A stretch of DNA of 64,000 bases from Woeseiaceae bacterium (GTDB taxonomy: Bacteria; Pseudomonadota; Gammaproteobacteria; Steroidobacterales; Woeseiaceae), in assembly GCA_021773075.1 (NCBI GenBank), contig JAJFKT010000015.1:1-64000 (forward strand), written 5' to 3'. Made by a program: the position numbers and the translations under genes. The notes under the pieces were generated by a model. The model was not told the DNA's origin. It worked only from the letters and a program-made list of their open reading frames with translations, and ran no database searches. Positions 27,232-35,650 of this stretch are shown here, one piece after another. The stretch's first letter is position 1. The number at the start of each line of letters is the position of its first letter.

Positions 27232-27351
27232 GTCTGAAATTCTCACGCTGCCCGGTGCCGCAGCCAGACATGAGTGGCTGCAATGATCTGCGTTGAGATC
27301 TTCGTCCGCTCCCTGCTACATTGAGCCTCCATACCAATAACGGCGGGAATC

Positions 27352-27609
27352 ATGAATAAAGACCTTCGATTGGCGTACTGGCGCGCCAACCTCAGACTCA
27401 TGGGGATCTGCCTCGTCATTTGGTTCACCGTTTCCTTCGGATTCGGCGTGCTGCTCGTCGAGCAACTCAATAGCATACGGTTCGGTGGTTTCCAGCTAGG
27501 CTTCTGGTTTGCTCAACAGGGCTCGATCTACGTCTTTGTACTCCTGATTTTCTTTTACGCATGGCGCATGAACCGCATTGATCGCGAGCACGATGTGCAT
27601 GAAGACTGA
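27352..27609 (+). CDS. DUF4212 small membrane protein, symporter partner
   Basis: 85-residue protein with two membrane spans (about residues 16-37 and 54-75), matching DUF4212. It opens RLAYWRANLRLMGICLVIWF and ends with FYAWRMNRIDREHD. Genes of this family regularly precede a sodium:solute symporter of the VC_2705 type and are thought to be an accessory subunit. That symporter starts 9 bp downstream here. The ATG follows GGCGGGAATC. The start of the transcript is presumably in the 120 bp after the terminator. Confidence 0.88.
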   Translation: MNKDLRLAYWRANLRLMGICLVIWFTVSFGFGVLLVEQLNSIRFGGFQLGFWFAQQGSIYVFVLLIFFYAWRMNRIDREHDVHED

Positions 27610-27618
27610 GGCTGAGCG

Positions 27619-29391
27619 ATGAGTCTTCAGCTATTGACCTGGATCGTTGTCGGCTTGAGCTTCATTCTCTACATCGGCATCGCGATCTGGTCGCGCGCAC
27701 ACAATACGGGCGATTTCTATATTGCCGGCAAAGGCGTATCGCCAATCGCGAACGGCATGGCGACGGCCGCAGACTGGATGAGCGCCGCGTCATTCATATC
27801 CATGGCCGGACTCATCGCGTTTCTTGGTTACGACGGTTCTGTCTACCTGATGGGCTGGACGGGCGGTTACGTTTTGCTGGCCTTGTTACTGGCGCCGTAT
27901 CTGCGCAAGTTCGGTAAGTTTACAGTCCCGGAATTTATTGCAGAACGCTATTACTCGAAAGCAGCGCGAATTGTGGCGGTGATCTGTTTGATTTTCATAT
28001 CCTTCACCTATGTCGCCGGTCAGATGCGTGGCGTCGGCATCGTATTTTCGCGATTTCTTGAAGTGGAAATAGAAACTGGTTTGGTCATCGGTATGGGCAT
28101 CGTATTTATTTACGCAGTGCTGGGCGGAATGAAGGGCGTAACCTATACACAGGTCGCTCAATACTGCGTGTTGATATTCGCCTATACCGTTCCTGCAGTG
28201 TTTATTGCGATTCAACTTACCGGTAATCCGATTCCACAGCTTGCATTCGGTAGCGAGGTCGGTGGTTCCGGCATGGCCTTGCTGGACAAGCTTGATGACA
28301 TTGTCGTGTCATTGGGATTTGGCCAATACACACTTGGTACCAAGAGTCGCATTGATGTCTTCTGTATCACGATGGCACTCATGGTAGGCACCGCGGGCTT
28401 GCCACATGTCATCGTGCGCTTCTTTACGGTTCCGAAGGTTCGCGATGCGCGCATTTCTGCAGGCTGGGCATTGCTGTTTATCGCTTTCTTGTACACGACA
28501 GCGCCGGCCGTTGGCTCGATGGCCCGTTACAACCTGATCAATACCATTCAAACCGGTGACGTTGGATCCGCCGAGGGCAATCTTGCTTACGATGAGCGCC
28601 CCGAATGGTTCAGTACCTGGGAAAACACCGGACTACTTTCGTTCGAGGACAAGAACGGCGATGGTCGGGTTCAGTACTATAACGATGCCAATCCGGAGTT
28701 TGCCGTGCAAGCGGAGCAATCGGGTTGGCAAGGCAATGAGCTCAGCGTCGACCGTGACATTCTGGTGCTGGCGAATCCGGAAATTGCCGGACTGCCTGAT
28801 TGGGTTATTGCACTCGTCGCTGCCGGGGCGGTTGCCGCGGCGCTGTCGACAGCCGCCGGATTGTTGCTGGTCATCTCTGCGGCGATATCTCACGACCTGA
28901 TCAAGGGTATTTTCATACCGACTATATCGGACAAGAGGGAATTGCTGGCCGGCCGCATCGCGGCTGCGTTTGCCATTCTGATCGCGGGGTATCTCGGTTT
29001 CGATCCGCCAGGATGGGTCGCCCAGGTAGTTGCGTTCGCATTTGGTCTTGCCGCAGCGTCCTTGTTTCCCGCGATATTGCTGGGAATATTTTTCAAACGC
29101 GTAAACCGCGAGGGCGCAATTGCCGGAATGTTGACCGGTCTGATTTTTACCTACGGCTATATTGAGTTTTTCAAAGGATTATTTCTGAAGTGGGCGGGGG
29201 CACCCTGGGGAGCTAACACGGCTGAACACTGGTTGCTGGGTATCTCTCCCGAGGGCATTGGTGTGATCGGCATGTGTCTCAACTTTATTGTGGCGATCTC
29301 GGTCAGTTATATGACCAGTCCGCCACCAGAACGGATTCAACATATGGTCGAGCACATCAGAGTACCGAGGCATATGGACATAAAATCATGA
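27619..29391 (+). CDS. Sodium:solute symporter, VC_2705/ActP-like
   Basis: 590-residue sodium/solute symporter with about 13 membrane spans. The sodium-site span GMATAADWMSAASFISMAGL and the GLPHVIVRFFTVPKVRDAR motif match the ActP/VC_2705 branch, often acting on acetate or other short carboxylates. Between spans there is a hydrophilic loop (about residues 310-385) containing DKNGDGRVQYYND, an EF-hand-like calcium loop by pattern. It is partnered with DUF4212 upstream. The stop overlaps the start of an exported peptidase gene (ATGA). The substrate is inferred only from family. Confidence 0.88.
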   Translation: MSLQLLTWIVVGLSFILYIGIAIWSRAHNTGDFYIAGKGVSPIANGMATAADWMSAASFISMAGLIAFLGYDGSVYLMGWTGGYVLLALLLAPYLRKFGKFTVPEFIAERYYSKAARIVAVICLIFISFTYVAGQMRGVGIVFSRFLEVEIETGLVIGMGIVFIYAVLGGMKGVTYTQVAQYCVLIFAYTVPAVFIAIQLTGNPIPQLAFGSEVGGSGMALLDKLDDIVVSLGFGQYTLGTKSRIDVFCITMALMVGTAGLPHVIVRFFTVPKVRDARISAGWALLFIAFLYTTAPAVGSMARYNLINTIQTGDVGSAEGNLAYDERPEWFSTWENTGLLSFEDKNGDGRVQYYNDANPEFAVQAEQSGWQGNELSVDRDILVLANPEIAGLPDWVIALVAAGAVAAALSTAAGLLLVISAAISHDLIKGIFIPTISDKRELLAGRIAAAFAILIAGYLGFDPPGWVAQVVAFAFGLAAASLFPAILLGIFFKRVNREGAIAGMLTGLIFTYGYIEFFKGLFLKWAGAPWGANTAEHWLLGISPEGIGVIGMCLNFIVAISVSYMTSPPPERIQHMVEHIRVPRHMDIKS

Positions 29392-30695
29392 TTCGAACAT
29401 TCACTATTCTTGCCGCACTCATTTACTCATTGACGGTCGCCGCGGAATCGCTCAGTCCCGAAGAGCAAGAAATGGCTGACTGGATTGACGCGCACGCGGA
29501 TGACGCCATCGCGTTGCTGAAAGAGACCGTCGATATTCCGAGTGGCAGCCTGAACAAAGTCGGAGTGCGCGCTGTCGGCGACGTAATGCGACGCGAGCTC
29601 GAAAGTGTCGGGCTCGATACCGAATGGATCGAGATGCCGGGGGAAATGAATCGCGCGGGCCACGTCTTTGGTCGCAAGGACGGTAGTGGCAAGAAGTTCA
29701 TGCTCATCGGGCACCTGGACACGGTTTTCGAAATAGAGAATGGGAGTCGACCGTTCGCAAGCGACGGTGAGATCGCGACAGGACATGGCGTGTATGACAT
29801 GAAGGCGGGCAACGTCATTATTGTTTATGCGTTGAAGGCATTGCAGGAGATTGGTGCACTCGGCGACATTCCGTTAATGGTTGCTTACACGGGCGACGAG
29901 GAAAAATCCGGACGGCCGCTTTCGATTTCTCGCAAGGAATTTATTGAAGCGGGGAAGTGGGCCGATATCGCCCTCGGCTTCGAAGAGGCCATGTATTTCG
30001 ACGATACTGACTGGGCGACGACTTCAAGGCGCAGCTCGAGTCGGTGGGTGTTAACTGTCGAGGGCAAGCAATCGCACTCATCGAATATCTTTAATGAAGA
30101 AACTGGCGCTGGCGCAATATTTGAAGCGGCCCGAATTCTTGATGCTTTTTACGATGAGGTACGCGGTGAGGAGCACCTGACGTTTAACGCGGGCACCATA
30201 CAGGGCGGCACAGAGGTTGACTACGATCCGGGTAAGAATCGGGGTACCAGTTTCGGCAAAACCAATGTCGTGCCGCGCAAGGTCATCGTACACGGCGGCA
30301 TGCGAACTATCTCTCAGGAGCAACTGGAGCGGGCGCGTTCCGCAATGACAGCGATAGTTGCGGAGAACCACCCGCACACGACAGCATCGATTACATTTGC
30401 CGACAGCTATCCACCGATGTCTCCGACGGAGGGCAATCTGGCCCTGCAACGTGAGCTATCGGCAATCAACGTGGCATTGGGCCGAGATCCTATGCCGGCC
30501 CTGGATCCATCCAAACGTGGGGCAGCTGATATATCCTATGTCGCACCGCATACCGACGCGTTGGCTGGTCTCGGCGGGATTGGCGGTGGCGGTCATACGC
30601 CGGACGAATATATAGAGCTATCGTCAATACCGCTTGCCATAAAGCGCGCCGCAATTCTGATTCATCGATTGAGCCAGCAGAGCACCACTGACTGA
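29388..30695 (+). CDS. Exported M20-family metallopeptidase
   Basis: 435-residue zinc peptidase of the M20 family (glutamate carboxypeptidase-like). The start is the ATG overlapping the symporter stop, which gives a signal peptide MIRTFTILAALIYSLTVAA. Metal and catalytic landmarks are LIGHLDTVFE (His, Asp), GHGVYDMKAG (bridging Asp), TGDEEKSG (Glu pair), GFEEAM and the C-terminal GGGGHTPDEY (His). A dimerisation domain lies in the middle. It probably releases amino acids or small acids from peptides in the periplasm. Coupling to the sodium symporter suggests the symporter may take up a product. Confidence 0.88.
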   Translation: MIRTFTILAALIYSLTVAAESLSPEEQEMADWIDAHADDAIALLKETVDIPSGSLNKVGVRAVGDVMRRELESVGLDTEWIEMPGEMNRAGHVFGRKDGSGKKFMLIGHLDTVFEIENGSRPFASDGEIATGHGVYDMKAGNVIIVYALKALQEIGALGDIPLMVAYTGDEEKSGRPLSISRKEFIEAGKWADIALGFEEAMYFDDTDWATTSRRSSSRWVLTVEGKQSHSSNIFNEETGAGAIFEAARILDAFYDEVRGEEHLTFNAGTIQGGTEVDYDPGKNRGTSFGKTNVVPRKVIVHGGMRTISQEQLERARSAMTAIVAENHPHTTASITFADSYPPMSPTEGNLALQRELSAINVALGRDPMPALDPSKRGAADISYVAPHTDALAGLGGIGGGGHTPDEYIELSSIPLAIKRAAILIHRLSQQSTTD

Positions 30696-30697
30696 CA

Positions 30698-31591
30698 ATG
30701 GGACACGATCACCATAATCACTCCCATGAGGCTAACGAAAGTAATCTGAAACGCGTCATGGTTGCGCTCGTGCTAACGGGCTTTTTCATGATCGTCGAGG
30801 TGGTCGGCGGCATCATATCCGGCTCTCTGGCGTTACTGGCAGACGCTGGTCACATGTTGACCGATACGATGGCACTGGCGCTGGCGGCCATGGCATTTCA
30901 TGTCAGCAAGCGGCCGCCGGATGGCAAATTGACCTTCGGTTATCAGCGCTTCCAGATTCTTGCTGCATTCGTCAACGGTCTCAGTCTTCTCGCAATTGTT
31001 GGCTGGATCCTGTTCGAAGCCGTGATGCGATTTATCAATCCGAACGAGATTCTGGGTGAAACAATGCTGGTCGTTGCGGCGGCAGGGCTCATTGTAAATC
31101 TGATCTCATTTGGCGTTTTGCATACCGGCGATCAGGAGAATCTCAATATCCGCGGTGCAGCTTTGCACGTTGCTGGCGACTTGCTGGGCTCGGTGGCTGC
31201 GATCGTCGCTGCTCTGGTCATTATTTACACGGGCTGGACATTGATCGATCCGATTTTGTCCGTCGCGGTTGCAGCGCTAATTCTCAAGAGTGCGTGGGCA
31301 CTGGTTAAGCGCAGCGCCCACATCCTGCTCGAAGGTGCGCCCGAGTGGCTTGACGTACATATGATGCAGGATCGTATTGTTGCCGGGGTACCGGGTGTCG
31401 GCGAGATCCACCATGTACACATCTGGGGCCTTACACCGCAGGAATTGATGTTGACGATGCACATGTCAGTAAACGCAAACGTGGAATGTCAGTCGGATGT
31501 TGTCCGCGACACCAAGAAATTTCTGCGGGATGAATACGGTATTGGGCACTCGACGATCGAAGTCGATGTCGACGGTTGCTCAGACGACTAG
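30698..31591 (+). CDS. Cation diffusion facilitator, CzcD/ZitB type
   Basis: 297-residue inner-membrane zinc-type exporter. A His-rich N-terminus (GHDHHNHSHE) is followed by six spans. The metal-site motifs are DAGHMLTD in span 2 and HVAGDLLGS in span 5 (His-x3-Asp in both), as in Zn/Cd/Co exporters of the CzcD group. The cytoplasmic C-terminal domain holds GVGEIHHVHIWGLT. It starts 2 bp after the peptidase stop. It ends with a 4-bp overlap against the convergent hpt gene. Confidence 0.92.
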   Translation: MGHDHHNHSHEANESNLKRVMVALVLTGFFMIVEVVGGIISGSLALLADAGHMLTDTMALALAAMAFHVSKRPPDGKLTFGYQRFQILAAFVNGLSLLAIVGWILFEAVMRFINPNEILGETMLVVAAAGLIVNLISFGVLHTGDQENLNIRGAALHVAGDLLGSVAAIVAALVIIYTGWTLIDPILSVAVAALILKSAWALVKRSAHILLEGAPEWLDVHMMQDRIVAGVPGVGEIHHVHIWGLTPQELMLTMHMSVNANVECQSDVVRDTKKFLRDEYGIGHSTIEVDVDGCSDD

Positions 31592-32124
31592 CCGTCCGTT
31601 GGTTTGATCACACCGATGTAGGGTAGCGTACGATTCTGTTCTGCGAAGTCGAGTCCGTAGCCGACCACCCATTCATCACCAATATCGAAACCCAGATAGT
31701 CGATTGTGACATCGACCTCTGCGCTTTCCGCTTTGCGGACTAAAGCCGCCGTTCTGACAGACGCTGGGCGGTGTGATTTTAGCATTCCAATCAAGTACTT
31801 AAGCGTGTGGCCGGTATCGACGATATCTTCAACGATCAGTACGTGCTTACCCTCGATATTACCGCGCACGTCCATTACCAGGCGCACGGCGCCGCTTGAA
31901 ACGCTGCCGTTGCCGTAGCTCGAAACCGCGATGAACTCGATCGTTCGCGGAATGCTGAGGCGGCGCGACAGGTCTGCAAGAAAGATGAACGAACCTTTCA
32001 ATACGCCGATCATGACGAGTTCTCCGCCGTCCGCGTAGTCGGCCGAAATATCCTCCGCCAGCGCCAGCACACGTGACTGGATTTGTTCTTCGCTGATCAG
32101 GACTTCTGGAGTTAATTCGCTCAC
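31588..32124 (-). CDS. hpt: Hypoxanthine phosphoribosyltransferase
   Basis: 178-residue purine salvage enzyme that makes IMP (and usually GMP) from free base and PRPP. The PRPP-binding loop HVLIVEDIVDTGHTLKYL near residue 95 is diagnostic. The N-terminal VLISEEQIQSRVLALAEDIS, GVLKGSFIFLADL and the C-terminal DEWVVGYGLDFAEQNR also fit Hpt. Length is normal. It is divergent from a deoxynucleoside kinase across only 25 bp, linking base and nucleoside salvage. Confidence 0.95.
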   Translation of the reverse strand: MSELTPEVLISEEQIQSRVLALAEDISADYADGGELVMIGVLKGSFIFLADLSRRLSIPRTIEFIAVSSYGNGSVSSGAVRLVMDVRGNIEGKHVLIVEDIVDTGHTLKYLIGMLKSHRPASVRTAALVRKAESAEVDVTIDYLGFDIGDEWVVGYGLDFAEQNRTLPYIGVIKPTDG

Positions 32125-32149
32125 GCTTCAATCATAGCAGGATTGCGGT

Positions 32150-32797
32150 ATGGTACACGCGATGAAGAAGACGATCGCCATCGCCGGTAACATGGGTTCG
32201 GGAAAGTCGACACTGGTCGACTTCCTGCACAGAACCTATGGCGTTTCTCCGTTCTACGAACCCAACGACGAGAATCCGTATCTGGCGGATTTCTACAAGG
32301 ATATGAAGCGTTGGGCATTTCAGTCACAGCTTTATTTTCTAAGTAACAAGTTTCGATTACACCAGGAACTCGATCGGCAGCCGGGTGTAGTTGCGCTCGA
32401 TCGAACGATTTTCGAGGATGCAGAAATCTTTGCCACCGCACTGCATCAGATGCGCAAGATATCCAAGCGCGACTGGGAGACCTATCAGGGCTTCTATCAC
32501 GCGATCCTGGATGCAATCCGTCCGCCGGATCTGATGATCTACCTGCGCTGTTCAATGCGGACTTTGCGGCAACGCATAAATATGCGTGGTCGCAAGATGG
32601 AGCAGGACATACCGTTGTCGTACCTGAAACGGCTCGAAAGGAATTACGAAACCTGGATCTCGAGCTACGATATGGGTGAAGTACTTGTGCTGGAGTCTGA
32701 CGAACTCGATTATATTCACGATCTCGTACACCGACTCGATGTCATGGAGAAAATTGAGGCCATGCTGCCTGCGGAGATGGGTCGTCCGGTTTGTTAG
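32150..32797 (+). CDS. Deoxynucleoside kinase
   Basis: 215-residue deoxynucleoside kinase (dNK/dGK family) that phosphorylates salvaged deoxynucleosides. It has the P-loop IAGNMGSGKST near residue 11, the DRTIFEDAEIFA substrate motif, IYLRCSMRTLRQRINMRGR and an Arg-rich lid. I kept the ATG at 32150, which has AGGATT at suitable spacing; an in-frame ATG at 32162 is a close alternative. The lytic transglycosylase gene converges 11 bp downstream. Base specificity (adenosine or guanosine type) cannot be fixed. Confidence 0.9.
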   Translation: MVHAMKKTIAIAGNMGSGKSTLVDFLHRTYGVSPFYEPNDENPYLADFYKDMKRWAFQSQLYFLSNKFRLHQELDRQPGVVALDRTIFEDAEIFATALHQMRKISKRDWETYQGFYHAILDAIRPPDLMIYLRCSMRTLRQRINMRGRKMEQDIPLSYLKRLERNYETWISSYDMGEVLVLESDELDYIHDLVHRLDVMEKIEAMLPAEMGRPVC

Positions 32798-32808
32798 CGT
32801 TATCAGGC

Positions 32809-33603
32809 CTAGTCGAGACGAAATCCTGACGATGCCAGCTGTTGGGCACTGCGATCAAACTCGTCGCGGTCGGCGTAAGTCATGACAACCTCGAACTTTC
32901 CTGTCCCGCGACGAAACCAGTCGAGGGAGAGCTCAGGTGCGCGTTTCTCAAGACGCTGAATAAAGGCCTCGGCTCTGTAGGGTTCGCTGAAACTCAATAA
33001 TGTTGATTGCCCGATCTCGGAGTACAGCGTGTCGGGTGCCGGCTTCTGAACTGAATTACTGCCGAGAACGTAGTTCAGGTGTCTGAATATATAGCCGGAG
33101 TACCAGACTGCACCCTCAGGAATACTATCATTACTAGCGGAAATTCTGCCCGGACCGTAGTTGTACGCGGCCAGTGCCAGATGCAGATTGTTATCGTATC
33201 GATCGAGCAGCTCATTGAGGTAACGTGCGCCCGCATCGATATTCGTGCACGGCTCATAGAGATCACTAAGCCTTTGTATGCCGAGATGTTTTGCAGTCCC
33301 AGGCCATTGTATTTGCATCACCCCGTGTGCATTGGCGCGCGATCGTGCAGTCGTGTTGAAGTCGCTCTCACCGCGCGCCACGGCGAGCAGTAAGGACTCT
33401 GGTATGCCGTGTTGCAAGGCGGCGACCTGAAAACAGCTTGAATGCGGAAAGTTGTAGGCTGGCGCGAGCGTCGTTTGTGCCGCCGAGTAGTTCTTCCATG
33501 AAGCGTCCAGTTCAGCATGTCGGGTGCGAGCGTCCGCCGTAAGAGCGAACATGGTCAGGACTATTCCCGCAATAATTATGCTCGCACCGCGCCGTTTATC
33601 CAT
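32809..33603 (-). CDS. Exported lytic transglycosylase with SPOR-like tail
   Basis: 264-residue exported SLT-fold lytic transglycosylase, which cleaves the glycan strands of peptidoglycan. A signal peptide (about residues 1-25) precedes the catalytic domain. That domain has AVARGESDFNTTARSRANAH (catalytic Glu), GVMQIQWPGT and LALAAYNYGPGRI. The C-terminal 70 residues (LLSFSEPYRAEAFIQRLEKR, then GTGKFEVVMTYADRDEFD) have a SPOR-like beta-alpha-beta pattern. It is last in a seven-gene operon, its start overlapping the preceding gene by 8 bp. Confidence 0.87.
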   Translation of the reverse strand: MDKRRGASIIIAGIVLTMFALTADARTRHAELDASWKNYSAAQTTLAPAYNFPHSSCFQVAALQHGIPESLLLAVARGESDFNTTARSRANAHGVMQIQWPGTAKHLGIQRLSDLYEPCTNIDAGARYLNELLDRYDNNLHLALAAYNYGPGRISASNDSIPEGAVWYSGYIFRHLNYVLGSNSVQKPAPDTLYSEIGQSTLLSFSEPYRAEAFIQRLEKRAPELSLDWFRRGTGKFEVVMTYADRDEFDRSAQQLASSGFRLD

Positions 33604-34141
33604 CGGGCATTTCCAGTCCCGTTGCCGCGGAAATGGCCGCTAGCTTGGGCGCGATGTCAGTTTCGGCGTCATAGGAGAACGCGACTTCATAGACGCCGGG
33701 CTTTAGTCGCACGACGCGATAGTCCATCCCCGTCATACGCTGCAATTGCGAAACAAAACCGTTTGCCGCGAGCTCGCTGCGAAACGGGCTCCAAAATGCG
33801 AACCAGTTTTCTGATGTTGGCACTGCTTCGGGCGGGAGTTCAGGGACGGGTACGGGCTTCGTATCGAGTGCAGTCTCCAGCTCAGGTTCGAACACGGGTT
33901 CGGGTTCGGGTTCGGGTTCAGGTTCAGGTTCGGGCCCCGGCATGGGCGTTGCTGCCAACGTGGATACTGGCGTCGCCGTAGTGACGGACTTCGCATTGCG
34001 TGTCGGTTTTTGTTCGACGACCTCTACAAGTGGTGGGATGGGGTCCTCTGATTCCGGCATAAACTCCGGCATACCAAGAGCAACAATCAAAAACGCTATC
34101 GCGATTGCCGAACCACACAGGATGCCAACATTACGAATCAT
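33596..34141 (-). CDS. Membrane-anchored protein with Glu-Pro linker and SPOR-like domain
   Basis: 181-residue protein. One N-terminal membrane span (about residues 5-25) is followed by a periplasmic linker containing a PEPEPEPEP run (about 70-82). A C-terminal 65-residue domain begins WFAFWSPFRSELAANGFVSQ and continues YRVVRLKPGVYEVAFSYD. The spacing of aromatic, Gly and Val residues suggests a SPOR-like fold, which in other proteins binds denuded septal glycan. It matches the tail of the transglycosylase encoded just after it. Assignment is by pattern, not by a clear family hit. Confidence 0.7.
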   Translation of the reverse strand: MIRNVGILCGSAIAIAFLIVALGMPEFMPESEDPIPPLVEVVEQKPTRNAKSVTTATPVSTLAATPMPGPEPEPEPEPEPEPVFEPELETALDTKPVPVPELPPEAVPTSENWFAFWSPFRSELAANGFVSQLQRMTGMDYRVVRLKPGVYEVAFSYDAETDIAPKLAAISAATGLEMPDG

Positions 34142-34150
34142 GTCAGTCTC

Positions 34151-35650
34151 CTAAGTGATATCCCGGACCTGAATGGCACGCCAGTCGATATGTTCCGACG
34201 AACGTGCCGTAATGTCCGCGAACGTTTCGAGCCATTTGTTCAACGTGGCGTCTTTAAGCCCGGGCCGCATCGACGTGGAGCAACGTAGTGGCAGACTGTC
34301 GATATGATTGGCCAGACTTCGCGCAATATCCGAGTTCGTTACAACCACGGCAAAGAAGGTGTCGCGATCCTGCGCCATATCCCAATCGAAGGTCTCGTTC
34401 CAATTTCTACTGTCCGTGGTTGTCCTGGAAATCGGAAAACTGAGCATGTCGCCATTTCGTGCGATGCGTGCGGCAGTTCGCTTGCGACAATCTTCTCCTG
34501 CCAGCCGAACAAGACCGTGCCCTGCCTGGTGTTCAAGAAAGAAAACGATCGCATCGGTATTAGCTCGTGTTTGTAAGAGAGAACAAGGCCAGAAACAACT
34601 GCTGCTGGACAGCGGTGCCGAAATGCTCAAAGGTCCGATAAGTCCTTTGTCGCCGGAATTCGGGATGGACACCGGGTTTGTTCTTGCGTAACGCAGGTTT
34701 GTTGCAACAGCTTCGCGTGGCGGCTGATTCAATTCTGAACGGCTTGACACGATCCCGTTTTGATCCACGTCTGGTATGACGATGTACGCGCTGACGCTAA
34801 GGGCCGCCAAGTCTTTCGCATCGGAGTCCGGTGTCACCGTCAACCAGTACTGATAGAGAACGTCACTGATCTGATGTGCTTTGCCGCTGAGAGTCGCGTT
34901 GCTCTGCCCGCTGTCCGTCGTAAGTCGCAACGCTTGTCGACTGGCCAGATTGTTGCCAATTAGCTCAACGGTACCGTTCAGATCGTCGCTAGCAGCAACC
35001 GTGTCGCTCGTCGCTACAACGTACTCTTCCTCCATTTGTTTGCGCAGTGTGCAAGACAGCTGGTGCGCGAGATTCGCCGCCAGCAGGTCCGTTTGCGCCA
35101 GTGTGAACGGCACGTCCCGCGCACCGAGAAACGTCTCGTCGACACTTCGTTGTCTCATCGCCTGGCGTTGGATCGTGCTAAGTCGGCCATGCCATTGTTT
35201 ACCAAATCCGGTAACCCAGGTTCGATCTTCGAGGTCCAGAGCCCGCACAGATACTGAGTAGCGGCTGTCGAGTTCCTGCCGCAGTTCCAGACCGATGAAG
35301 TAATGCACATCGTCGTTTGTACAGTCGTCCGGCCGTGATTCAAGTGACGCACCGCTGCGCCCTTGTTGCCAACCTATTGACACACCCGACGAATCAATAG
35401 CTGCTTCGAGTAATTGGTTGCGAAGTGACAGCGCCAGGTCGTTGCTTATTGATGCCGGAGCATTGTCCTTTAGTACGACGAACATAACGGTTTCGTTTTT
35501 AAATCGTGGATGCACGACAAGTTGCTGCCGGACGTACGGCACTAACTCGCTGTCCAGCCAGCGGTCCAGGCTTTTCTCACGCGATTCGGCGGTGGTCGGA
35601 ATCGACTGAGCGATAACGAGGACGAAAAGGACCAGGATCTTGCGTGTCAT
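34151..35650 (-). CDS. Large exported protein of unknown function in envelope operon
   Basis: 499-residue exported protein; signal peptide about residues 1-21 (KILVLFVLVIAQSIPTTAES). I do not recognise a named domain. The N-terminal 170 residues (LDRWLDSELVPYVRQQLV; VMFVVLKDNAPASISNDLAL) alternate strands and helices somewhat like TolB-N/LpoB/CsgG-type periplasmic domains; this is a weak impression. Several Cys (in DDCTND, LSCTLRK, SSCFWPCSLL) may form disulfides. Its ATG overlaps the stop of the single-span protein upstream (4 bp). It takes the place a TolB-like partner would hold, but function is unknown. Confidence 0.75.
   Translation of the reverse strand: MTRKILVLFVLVIAQSIPTTAESREKSLDRWLDSELVPYVRQQLVVHPRFKNETVMFVVLKDNAPASISNDLALSLRNQLLEAAIDSSGVSIGWQQGRSGASLESRPDDCTNDDVHYFIGLELRQELDSRYSVSVRALDLEDRTWVTGFGKQWHGRLSTIQRQAMRQRSVDETFLGARDVPFTLAQTDLLAANLAHQLSCTLRKQMEEEYVVATSDTVAASDDLNGTVELIGNNLASRQALRLTTDSGQSNATLSGKAHQISDVLYQYWLTVTPDSDAKDLAALSVSAYIVIPDVDQNGIVSSRSELNQPPREAVATNLRYARTNPVSIPNSGDKGLIGPLSISAPLSSSSCFWPCSLLQTRANTDAIVFFLEHQAGHGLVRLAGEDCRKRTAARIARNGDMLSFPISRTTTDSRNWNETFDWDMAQDRDTFFAVVVTNSDIARSLANHIDSLPLRCSTSMRPGLKDATLNKWLETFADITARSSEHIDWRAIQVRDIT

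Noticed and set aside
27140..27337. Minus-strand open frames in the 400-bp gap
   Set aside because: One runs across the intrinsic terminator and hairpin, has Arg/Ser-rich composition and resembles no protein family.
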